Both the position numbers and the translations under genes were made by a program. DNA of 5,089 nt. Source: Frankiales bacterium. Lineage in GTDB: Bacteria; Actinomycetota; Actinomycetes; Mycobacteriales; SCTD01. The stretch spans positions 1-5,089 of the forward strand of contig SCTD01000607.1 of NCBI GenBank assembly GCA_004299215.1, given 5' to 3'. This document shows, piece after piece, positions 1-5,089 of this stretch. Every line of letters starts with the position of its first letter. The stretch's first letter is position 1. The notes under the pieces were generated by a model. That model did not search any database. It saw nothing but the letters and a program-made list of their open reading frames with translations, and was not told the DNA's origin.

Positions 1-253
1 CGACGAGCGCGCCGATGCGCAGCGCCTGGCCGCGGCACAGCAGCACCAGGCCGGCGACCGCCGGGACGGCCAGCGGCGGGAGGTCGACGGGCGGGAACGC
101 GAGGTAGAGCAGCAGGCCGGTGAGGGCGGCGCCGAGCAGGCGCGGGAGCGGGAGTCGGCCGGTCAGCCGGCGGGGCGGCTCCCCCGGTGGTGCCGGGGCC
201 CGCTCCGCCGGCTGCTGCAGGCTCTCGGCCACCCGGCTCTCCACCGGCTCCAT
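1..253 (-). CDS. lnt: Apolipoprotein N-acyltransferase, N-terminal part (3' end cut by window)
   Basis: Only the first 84 codons are present; the reading frame is open to the window edge. Lnt is an integral membrane enzyme that transfers an acyl chain from phospholipid to the N-terminal diacylglyceryl-cysteine of lipoproteins. Residues 1-38 are a polar, Pro/Arg-rich cytoplasmic tail. A hydrophobic segment follows at about 39-53 (LLGAALTGLLLYLAF), then the Lnt-like motif LAFPPVDLPPLA at 51-62, a second hydrophobic stretch to about 72, and the Arg/Gly turn CRGQALRIGAL at 73-83. Family members start in this way; the C-terminal nitrilase-like domain with the Glu-Lys-Cys triad would lie outside the window, so catalysis cannot be checked. 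The ATG is chosen because a GGAGG lies nine bases upstream. It is transcribed in the same direction as the amidohydrolase, 219 bases after it, and probably from its own promoter. A different polytopic membrane protein is possible but less likely. Confidence 0.78.
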   Translation of the reverse strand, partial: MEPVESRVAESLQQPAERAPAPPGEPPRRLTGRLPLPRLLGAALTGLLLYLAFPPVDLPPLAVPAVAGLVLLCRGQALRIGALV

Positions 254-262
254 CCTGCCTGA

Positions 263-267
263 CCTCC
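263..267 (-). promoter_or_regulatory. Ribosome binding site of lnt
   Basis: On the minus strand GGAGG lies nine bases before the ATG at 253-251 and fixes the start of lnt. It sits in the loop of a weak possible hairpin: CCTGC (273-269) and GCAGG (258-254) could form a 5-bp stem ending directly at the start codon. Confidence 0.7.
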
Positions 268-376
268 AGCAGGACGGGGGTGCCGACGGGTCCACCGGGG
301 CAGGCACCCGGCGCACTTCGGACCGACCGGCCGGCGGCTGGTAGCCGTCGACCCGCCGTTGTCTACTGAGGCCGGG

Positions 377-392
377 CACCTGCCCGCAGGTG
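377..392. repeat. Short perfect inverted repeat CACCTG-CCCG-CAGGTG
   Basis: The arms CACCTG (377-382) and CAGGTG (387-392) are perfectly complementary around a four-base loop, and the inner C-G pair extends the symmetry to 16 bases. It lies a few bases downstream of the likely transcription start of lnt on the minus strand. It could be an operator for a dimeric regulator or a hairpin at the 5' end of the lnt leader. In DNA this rich in G and C a short palindrome can also arise by chance, so no function is assigned. Confidence 0.4.
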
Positions 393-403
393 GACCGGGT
401 CGG

Positions 404-434
404 AGGGTAGTGGTGGGTGCCCTTCCGCTGTCAA
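404..434 (-). promoter_or_regulatory. Putative housekeeping-sigma promoter for lnt
   Basis: Read on the minus strand, a perfect TTGACA -35 hexamer (434-429) is followed after 19 bases by TACCCT (409-404), which fits TANNNT. The spacer is one or two bases longer than optimal. Transcription would start near 397 and leave a leader of roughly 144 bases before the lnt ATG. The site falls in the non-coding gap just past the amidohydrolase stop, where a promoter for the next gene is expected. The prediction is from sequence match only. Confidence 0.45.
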
Positions 435-441
435 TAGGCCG

Positions 442-476
442 CTGACCTGCGGGTTTGCCCTGTTTCTGCAGGTCAG
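442..476 (-). terminator. Stem-loop over the amidohydrolase stop codon, possible terminator
   Basis: CTGACCTGC (442-450) and GCAGGTCAG (468-476) form a perfect 9-bp stem around a 17-base loop, which contains a smaller GGG/CCC pairing. The TGA stop of the amidohydrolase (475-473) lies within one arm. No T-rich run follows on the minus strand (CGGCCTATTG), so this is not a canonical intrinsic terminator; U-poor hairpins are common candidates in actinomycetes. It could instead protect the 3' end of the mRNA or be a protein-binding site. Confidence 0.4.
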
Positions 477-2110
477 GCGGGGTCTGGCGAGATGCCGCCA
501 ACCGGCTCGTGAACTTCGCCGGGGACTGTGCTCCAGACCGTCCTGCCGCGTACGACGGTGCGTCGGCACACCGGGTCGGGTCCGGAGAGGTCGGGCAGCC
601 CGGCAACACCGGCCCGCGGATCGGTCGACCACGCGCTGACCCGGTCGTCCGGGGTCTGCACGACGAGCTCGCCGGCCAGGTCCCACACGGCGAACGTGGC
701 GGGTGTCCCCGGTGCGAGCTCCCCGGTGTCGTCGATGCGGGCGGCGCGCCAGCCGCCGCGGGTGTGCGCCGAGAAGGCGGCGCGCGCCGACAGCCGGCTG
801 CCCGGCGTGAAGTGGTCGACGGCCGCGCGCACGGCGCCCCACGGGTCGAGCGGGGTGACCGGGGCGTCCGACCCGAAGGCCAGCGGGACCCCGGCTGCGG
901 CGAGCGCGCCGAAGGGGTTCGAGGTGCGCGTCCGCTCCTGTCCCAGCCGGGCGGCGTAGAGGCCGTCGGGCCCGCCCCAGCGGGAGTCGAAGACCGGCTG
1001 GACGCTGGCCAGCAGGCCGAGCTGCGCCAGCTGCTCCACGTGCCGCGGCAGCGGGATCTCGACGTGCTCGACCCGGTGCCGGGCCGCGCGCAGCACGTCC
1101 AGTCCGACCTCCCTCGCCGCGGCGGTGCAGCCGTCGAGCACCGCGGTCAGCGCGGCGTCGCCGATGGCGTGGAAGCCGCCCTGGAGGCCTGCTCGCGTGC
1201 AGGCGACCAGGTGCTGCGTGACCTGGTCGGCGTCGAGGTAGGCGTAGCCGAGCGTGTCGGCGTCGTCGTAGCGGTGCGTCAGGCAGGCCGTGCGGCTGCC
1301 GATGGAGCCGTCGGCGAACAGGTCGCCGCCGACGGCGTGCGCTCCGAGGTCGCGTGCGCGCTCGATGCCGCCGGTCTGGGCGAGCTCGCCCCAGTACCCG
1401 AGGACGTCGGGGCCGGGCTCGTCGCGCGCGAGGTGGAGCAGCGCCGCGAAGTCGTGCTCGCCGTCGATGCCGGGACCGCCGCACTCGTGCAGGCAGGCGA
1501 TCCCGAGGCTCGCGGCGCGGGCCCGCGTGGCCCGCTGCGCCTCGCGTCGCTGCGCCGGGGTCAGCCCGGCGAACGCTGCCTTGCGGACCGCGCTGTGCGC
1601 CTCCTCCTTGACCAGCCCGTCGGCCTCGAAGCCCGGCAGGGCAGCCGCTTCCGGGGCGGCGGCGAGCAGCGCGCTGGAGGCCACGCCGCTGTGGCAGTCG
1701 GTCCGGGCGAGGTAGACCACGCCCCCGTAGCTCGCCCGGTCCAGCTCGGCAGCCGTCGGAGGACGACGCTCGGGCCAGCCGTCCTCCTCCCAGCCGGTGC
1801 CGAGCACGATCCCGCCGCGCGACCGGCGCGCCGCCTGCTCGACCCGGTCGAGCAGCGCTGCCAGCGACGGGGCGCTCGCGAGATCGAGGCCGACCAGCGA
1901 CAGACCGGTCGTCGTGGCGTGCACGTGCGCGTCGACGAAGGCCGGCGCCAGCCAGCCGTCCTCCAGGTCGACCGTGGTGTCCGCGGTCATCGCGTCGGCG
2001 GCCGCCTCCGAGCCCACCCACGCGACGGTCTCGCCGTCGACCAGCAGCGCCGTCGCGAACGGGTCGGCCGGCGAGCGCACCCGCCCGTTGCGGTAGAGCG
2101 TCGTCGTCAT
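473..2110 (-). CDS. Amidohydrolase family protein, Amidohydro_3/YtcJ-like
   Basis: A complete 545-residue cytoplasmic metal-dependent hydrolase with no signal peptide or membrane segment, a normal length for the family. Residues 1-50 form the N-terminal strand region of the composite beta-sandwich. The TIM-barrel begins with DAHVH, giving metal ligands His62 and His64. Further landmarks are GDLFADGSIGSRTA (262-275), His314 in GGFHAIGDAA, His349 in HRVEHVE, and the catalytic Asp415 in FGSDAPVTPLDPWGA. The C-terminal ELAPGTPATFAVWD (464-477) returns to the sandwich and is typical of the superfamily. Such enzymes hydrolyse C-N bonds in amides, formamides or cyclic ureas, but the substrate cannot be read from sequence. 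Asp263 lies where many family members have Lys. The ATG is preferred because the protein begins with the family's TTTLYRNGRV-type strand and a -10 element sits at leaderless distance; there is no good Shine-Dalgarno. The gene is divergent from lat. Confidence 0.9.
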   Translation of the reverse strand: MTTTLYRNGRVRSPADPFATALLVDGETVAWVGSEAAADAMTADTTVDLEDGWLAPAFVDAHVHATTTGLSLVGLDLASAPSLAALLDRVEQAARRSRGGIVLGTGWEEDGWPERRPPTAAELDRASYGGVVYLARTDCHSGVASSALLAAAPEAAALPGFEADGLVKEEAHSAVRKAAFAGLTPAQRREAQRATRARAASLGIACLHECGGPGIDGEHDFAALLHLARDEPGPDVLGYWGELAQTGGIERARDLGAHAVGGDLFADGSIGSRTACLTHRYDDADTLGYAYLDADQVTQHLVACTRAGLQGGFHAIGDAALTAVLDGCTAAAREVGLDVLRAARHRVEHVEIPLPRHVEQLAQLGLLASVQPVFDSRWGGPDGLYAARLGQERTRTSNPFGALAAAGVPLAFGSDAPVTPLDPWGAVRAAVDHFTPGSRLSARAAFSAHTRGGWRAARIDDTGELAPGTPATFAVWDLAGELVVQTPDDRVSAWSTDPRAGVAGLPDLSGPDPVCRRTVVRGRTVWSTVPGEVHEPVGGISPDPA

Positions 2111-2116
2111 GCAGCG

Positions 2117-2122
2117 AGGCTA
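2117..2122 (-). promoter_or_regulatory. Putative -10 element of a leaderless amidohydrolase transcript
   Basis: On the minus strand TAGCCT (TANNNT) is followed by exactly six bases and then the amidohydrolase ATG, so transcription would begin at or next to the A of the start codon. No TTGACA-like -35 is visible 16-19 bases upstream, and no AGGAGG precedes the ATG on this strand. The element is short, and the case rests on its spacing and on the lack of a ribosome binding site. Confidence 0.45.
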
Positions 2123-2162
2123 GTGACGTCGCGGCCCGCAGGAGGATCGCCGGTCCAGGTGC

Positions 2163-2191
2163 TTGTTGGCGGGACGATCGCAACCTACTGT
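2163..2191 (+). promoter_or_regulatory. Putative promoter of lat, leaderless
   Basis: TTGTTG (2163-2168) and TACTGT (2186-2191) are separated by an ideal 17 bases, and the -10 ends six bases before the lat ATG at 2198. That spacing predicts transcription starting at the A of the ATG. No Shine-Dalgarno lies at a useful distance: the AGGAGG at 2140-2145 is more than 50 bases upstream. Both facts support a leaderless lat-dehydrogenase message driven by the housekeeping sigma factor. Confidence 0.6.
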
Positions 2192-2197
2192 GGGCCG

Positions 2198-3526
2198 ATG
2201 ACGACTCTCTCCGATGTCGACCTGTCCCCCGCGTCCGTCCACGACGTGCTGCGGCGCAGCCTGCTGGTGGACGGCTTCGACCTGGTCCTCGACCTCACCG
2301 CGAGCCGCGGGTCCCGGCTGGTCGACGCCCGGGACGGCACGTCCTACCTCGACCTGTTCACCTTCTTCGCCAGCAGCGCGCTGGGGATGAACCACCCGGC
2401 GCTCGCCGACGACCCCGCCTTCCGCGAGGAGCTCCTCACCGCGGCGCTGAACAAGCCGAGCAACAGCGATGTCTACAGCGAGCCGATGGCGCGCTTCGTC
2501 GCGACCTTCGCCCGAGTGCTCGGCGACCCCGCGCTCCCGCACCTGTTCTTCGTCGAGGGCGGCGCGCTCGCGGTCGAGAACGCCCTGAAGGTCGCCTTCG
2601 ACTGGAAGTCCCGCTGGAACCAGGCGCACGGCCGCAGCCCCGAGCTCGGCAGCAAGGTGCTCCACCTCCGGCACGCCTTCCACGGGCGCAGCGGCTACAC
2701 GATGTCGCTCACCAACACCGACCCGGTCAAGGTCGCGCGCTTCCCGCAGTTCGCCTGGCCGCGGATCTCCTCGCCGTACGTCTCCTCCACCGGTGACGTG
2801 GTGGAGCGGGAGCGGGCCGCTCTGGCCGAGGCGCGTGCGGCCTTCGCGCAGCACCCGCACGACATCGCCTGCTTCATCGCCGAGCCGATCCAGGGCGAGG
2901 GCGGCGACCACCACCTGCGCCCGGAGTTCCTGCAGGCCATGCAGGCGCTGTGCCACGAGCACGACGCCCTCCTCGTGCTCGACGAGGTGCAGAGCGGCGC
3001 CGGCCTGACCGGCACGGCCTGGGCCTACCAGCAGCTCGGTGTGCAGCCCGACGTCGTCGCGTTCGGCAAGAAGACCCAGGTGTGCGGGATCATGGCCGGC
3101 GGCCGCGTCGACGAGGTGAGCGACAACGTCTTCGCCGTCGGCTCCCGCATCAACAGCACCTGGGGCGGCTCGCTCACCGACATGGTGCGCGCCCGCCGGA
3201 TCCTGGAGGTCGTCGAGAGCGAGGGGCTGATCGCCCGGGCGGCGTCGCTCGAGCCCGTCCTGCTGGGCCTGCTCCGCGACCTGGCAGAGCGCCACCCCGA
3301 GGTCACGGACGTACGAGGACGCGGCCTGATGTGCGCCTTCTCGCTGCCGGACGCGGCCCGGCGCGACGCCGTCCTGACCACCCTGCGCGAGGATGAGCAC
3401 GTGCTGCTGCTCGGCTGCGGCAGCCGCAGCGTCCGCTTCCGCCCCGCCCTCACCGTCACGCCCGACGAGCTCGCCGAGGGCGTGGCAGCGCTCGACCGCA
3501 CCCTCTCCCGGAAGGCCACCTCATGA
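2198..3526 (+). CDS. lat: L-lysine 6-transaminase (lysine epsilon-aminotransferase)
   Basis: A 442-residue PLP-dependent class III (fold type I) aminotransferase. It transfers the epsilon-amino group of L-lysine to 2-oxoglutarate, giving glutamate and 2-aminoadipate 6-semialdehyde, which cyclises to piperideine-6-carboxylate. From memory it aligns nearly end to end with M. tuberculosis LAT (449 residues), including long shared blocks such as AALNKPSNSDVYS (82-94) and LPHLFFVEGGALAVENALK (113-131). Active-site residues known from that enzyme are all kept: Arg164 in FHGRSGY and Arg413 in VRFRP for substrate carboxylates, Glu234 in IQGEGGD as the switch residue that sets dual-substrate specificity, Asp262 in LDEVQ near the PLP pyridine nitrogen, Lys291 in FGKKTQ as the Schiff-base lysine, and Asn319 and Thr321 in INSTWGG near the cofactor. 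The ATG at 2198 gives an N-terminus close to known LATs and lies six bases after a -10 element. The stop overlaps the start of the dehydrogenase. Confidence 0.96.
   Translation: MTTLSDVDLSPASVHDVLRRSLLVDGFDLVLDLTASRGSRLVDARDGTSYLDLFTFFASSALGMNHPALADDPAFREELLTAALNKPSNSDVYSEPMARFVATFARVLGDPALPHLFFVEGGALAVENALKVAFDWKSRWNQAHGRSPELGSKVLHLRHAFHGRSGYTMSLTNTDPVKVARFPQFAWPRISSPYVSSTGDVVERERAALAEARAAFAQHPHDIACFIAEPIQGEGGDHHLRPEFLQAMQALCHEHDALLVLDEVQSGAGLTGTAWAYQQLGVQPDVVAFGKKTQVCGIMAGGRVDEVSDNVFAVGSRINSTWGGSLTDMVRARRILEVVESEGLIARAASLEPVLLGLLRDLAERHPEVTDVRGRGLMCAFSLPDAARRDAVLTTLREDEHVLLLGCGSRSVRFRPALTVTPDELAEGVAALDRTLSRKATS
3510..3515 (+). promoter_or_regulatory. Ribosome binding site of the aldehyde dehydrogenase inside lat
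   Basis: GGAAGG lies seven bases before the ATG at 3523, within the last codons of lat. With the ATGA stop/start overlap it supports reinitiation or coupled translation of the second gene. Confidence 0.5.
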
Positions 3527-5070
3527 CCCGCGTCGACTCCCTCGTCAACGGCTCCCCCGTCGTCGGCGCCGCCGGCTCCACGACCTCGACCAACCCCGCG
3601 CAGCTGTCGGACGTCGTCGCCGAGGTGTCGCTCGCGACCTCCGAGCAGCTGCTCGAGGCGTTCCGCGCCGCGAAGGCCGCGCAGCCCGGCTGGGCGGCCA
3701 CCCCGGCCCCCGTGCGCGGGCAGGTCATCGCGCGCATCGGCCGTCTCGTGGAGGCGAACTCCGAGGCGCTGGCGCAGCTCGTCACGCGGGAGGTCGGCAA
3801 GCCGATCGCCGAGGCGCGGGGCGAGGTGCAGGAGATCGTCGACACCTGCGACTTCTTCCTCGGCGAGGGACGCCGCCTGTACGGCCAGACCGTCCCCAGC
3901 GAGATGCGGGACAAGCAGCTGTTCACCTTCCGGGTTCCGGTCGGCGTGGCCGGCATCATCACGGCGGGCAACTTCCCCGTCGCCGTGCCGTCCTGGTACC
4001 TCGTGCCGGCGCTGCTCTGCGGCAACGCCGTGGTGTGGAAGCCGGCCGAGTACTCCGCGGCGCTCGGTGACGCGCTCACCCGCATCTTCGTCGCCGGCGG
4101 GCTGCCGGACGGCGTGCTCAACACCGTGCACGCGGACGGCGCAGCGACCTACGAAGGACTCGAGAAGGCCCTCGCTGCAGGCGTACTCAACAAGATCGGC
4201 TTCACCGGGTCCTCCGAGGTCGGCGTGCGGATCGGTGAGCTGGCCGGCCGGCACCTGCAGAACCCCTGCCTGGAGCTCGGCGGCAAGAACCCGCTCGTCG
4301 TCATGCCCGACGCCGACCTGGACCTGGCTGCCGAGGGGGCGCTCTTCTCCGGTTTCGGCACCGCCGGTCAGCGCTGCACCTCGCTCGGCGTCGCGATCGT
4401 GCACGACGACGTCTACGACGCCTTCCTCCAGAAGCTCCTCGCCCGGGTCGAGACCGCCGTCATCGGCGACCCGACCGACCCCTCCGTCCTCTACGGACCG
4501 ATGCTGGCCGAGCGCTTCCTCGACGGCTTCGAGAAGTGGCTCGGCGAGGTGCAGCCGCACCACGAGGTGCACGGCTCCACGGGCATCGGTCGCATCACGA
4601 CCGCGAACCCGCGGAACGGCTTCGTGGGCGACCCGGAGGCCGGCGTCTTCGCGCACCCGGCGGTCGTCACGGGAGTGCGGCCCGACGACGCGCTCTACCG
4701 CAACGAGACCTTCGGGCCGCTGGTCTCCGTGATGCGCTTCTCCAGCTTCGACGAGGCGGTCGAGCTGGCGAACGGGCACGGCTACGGCTTGTCCAGCGCC
4801 ATCTACACCCGGGATGCGCAGTCGGCGTTCCGCTTCCGCGAGCGGGTCAGCGCCGGGATGCTCTCGGTCAACAACTCGACCTCCGGTGCCGAGGCGCACC
4901 TGCCGTTCGGCGGGAACGGCAAGAGCGGCAACGGATCCCGGCAGTCCGGGATCTGGGTCCTGGACCAGTTCACGCGCTGGCAGTCGATGAACTGGGACTA
5001 CGCGGGGAAGCTGCAGAAGGCGCAGATGGACGTCGAGACGCCCGCAGGGGACGTCGACTTCCGTCTCTGA
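3523..5070 (+). CDS. NAD(P)-dependent aldehyde dehydrogenase, probable 2-aminoadipate semialdehyde/P6C dehydrogenase (pcd/amaB-type)
   Basis: A complete 515-residue soluble aldehyde dehydrogenase. The full catalytic set is present: Asn150 in AGNFPVAVPSW for the oxyanion hole, Lys173 in WKPAE for cofactor binding, the nucleotide-binding GFTGSSEVG (226-234), Glu251 in LELGGKN as general base, Cys285 in GQRCTS as nucleophile, and Glu395/Phe397 in ETFGP. Several stretches recall the human ALDH7A1 aminoadipate semialdehyde dehydrogenase: GEVQE (100-104), Arg284 just before the nucleophile, and TSGAE (453-457) at the substrate-anchor loop. The C-terminal end (AHLPFGGNGKSGNG, then YAGKLQKAQMDV) resembles ketoglutarate-semialdehyde-type bacterial enzymes. 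The substrate is therefore inferred mainly from the neighbour: lat overlaps it by four bases (ATGA) and makes the aldehyde. Its likely product is L-2-aminoadipate. Succinate- or ketoglutarate-semialdehyde activity is the main alternative. The stop lies before the terminal adapter, so the gene is intact; no terminator is visible. Confidence 0.93.
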   Translation: MTRVDSLVNGSPVVGAAGSTTSTNPAQLSDVVAEVSLATSEQLLEAFRAAKAAQPGWAATPAPVRGQVIARIGRLVEANSEALAQLVTREVGKPIAEARGEVQEIVDTCDFFLGEGRRLYGQTVPSEMRDKQLFTFRVPVGVAGIITAGNFPVAVPSWYLVPALLCGNAVVWKPAEYSAALGDALTRIFVAGGLPDGVLNTVHADGAATYEGLEKALAAGVLNKIGFTGSSEVGVRIGELAGRHLQNPCLELGGKNPLVVMPDADLDLAAEGALFSGFGTAGQRCTSLGVAIVHDDVYDAFLQKLLARVETAVIGDPTDPSVLYGPMLAERFLDGFEKWLGEVQPHHEVHGSTGIGRITTANPRNGFVGDPEAGVFAHPAVVTGVRPDDALYRNETFGPLVSVMRFSSFDEAVELANGHGYGLSSAIYTRDAQSAFRFRERVSAGMLSVNNSTSGAEAHLPFGGNGKSGNGSRQSGIWVLDQFTRWQSMNWDYAGKLQKAQMDVETPAGDVDFRL

Positions 5071-5076
5071 CCGCGG

Positions 5077-5089
5077 AGATCGGAAGAGC
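5077..5089 (+). other. Illumina TruSeq adapter remnant at contig end
   Basis: The last 13 bases are AGATCGGAAGAGC, identical to the universal core of Illumina TruSeq adapters, and they run to the final base of the window. This is untrimmed adapter and not genomic DNA. Reliable genomic sequence ends at about 5076, six bases after the dehydrogenase stop. Confidence 0.96.

Noticed and set aside
120..369. Short plus-strand open frames over the left edge and gap
   Set aside because: They lie opposite lnt and have no recognisable protein features or convincing start signals; they look like GC-driven shadows.
363..2183. A 606-codon minus-strand open frame overlapping the amidohydrolase in another frame
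   Set aside because: Its product is dominated by Arg, Gly, Ala and Pro repeats from frame-shifted GC-rich codons; the 473-2110 frame carries all the family motifs.
455..2197. A long plus-strand open frame running from 455 without a stop into lat, suggesting a 1,023-residue fusion protein
   Set aside because: It is the antisense of a well-supported amidohydrolase. Its translation is low-complexity, rich in Arg, Ala, Gly and Val, as expected when GC-rich third positions are read on the opposite strand. LAT itself starts naturally at 2198.
2159..2197. An upstream in-frame GTG at 2159 as an alternative start for lat, behind AGGAGG at 2140-2145
   Set aside because: The spacing of 13 bases is too long, the added 13 residues do not resemble known LAT N-termini, and the ATG at 2198 sits at exact leaderless distance from a good promoter.
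4138..4190. A small cluster of A-ending codons (GCA, GAA, GGA, GCA, GTA) in the dehydrogenase
   Set aside because: The stretch is short and lies within conserved protein sequence with no frame disturbance, so it gives no evidence of transfer or a regulatory insert.
3025..4899. A 624-codon minus-strand open frame opposite lat and the dehydrogenase
   Set aside because: Both sense genes have complete catalytic motifs, and the antisense product shows only compositional bias with no recognisable domain.
1..5089. Mobile elements, CRISPR arrays, tRNA/rRNA genes, riboswitches or a hidden defence or biosynthetic system
   Set aside because: No terminal inverted repeats, transposase motifs, spaced direct repeats or RNA-gene signatures were seen, and the coding regions are accounted for by four recognisable metabolic or envelope genes.

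Overview
This 5,089-base window is high-GC DNA with third codon positions almost all G or C. It reads as a chromosomal fragment of a free-living actinomycete. The L-lysine 6-transaminase closely resembles the Mycobacterium tuberculosis enzyme, and the gene order fits several high-GC actinomycete groups (a Nocardioides-like organism is a guess only). I see no mobile element, CRISPR array, rRNA or tRNA. Nearly all of the window is ordinary protein-coding sequence.

Layout, left to right. Bases 1-253 (minus strand) hold the first 84 codons of an apolipoprotein N-acyltransferase gene (lnt) cut by the window edge. Bases 254-472 are a non-coding gap with a putative minus-strand promoter for lnt and two inverted repeats built on the same ACCTGC/GCAGGT core; one covers the stop codon of the next gene and may act as a terminator. 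Bases 473-2110 (minus) encode a complete 545-residue metal-dependent amidohydrolase of the Amidohydro_3/YtcJ type. An 87-base divergent intergenic region follows. Bases 2198-3526 (plus) encode L-lysine 6-transaminase (lat), and bases 3523-5070 (plus) encode an aldehyde dehydrogenase that overlaps lat by four bases. The last 13 bases (5077-5089) are the Illumina TruSeq adapter core, a sequencing artefact at a contig end.

The plus-strand pair forms a compact lysine-to-2-aminoadipate pathway. LAT moves the epsilon-amino group of L-lysine to 2-oxoglutarate, giving 2-aminoadipate 6-semialdehyde, which cyclises to piperideine-6-carboxylate. The dehydrogenase then oxidises it to L-2-aminoadipate. 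In beta-lactam producers this feeds the ACV tripeptide; nothing in this window points to beta-lactam biosynthesis, so lysine catabolism or a stress role is more likely. The substrate of the divergent amidohydrolase is unknown.

The most interesting regulatory detail is that both genes flanking the divergent region have a TANNNT -10 element ending exactly six bases before their ATG, as expected for leaderless transcripts. I found no convincing undescribed system.
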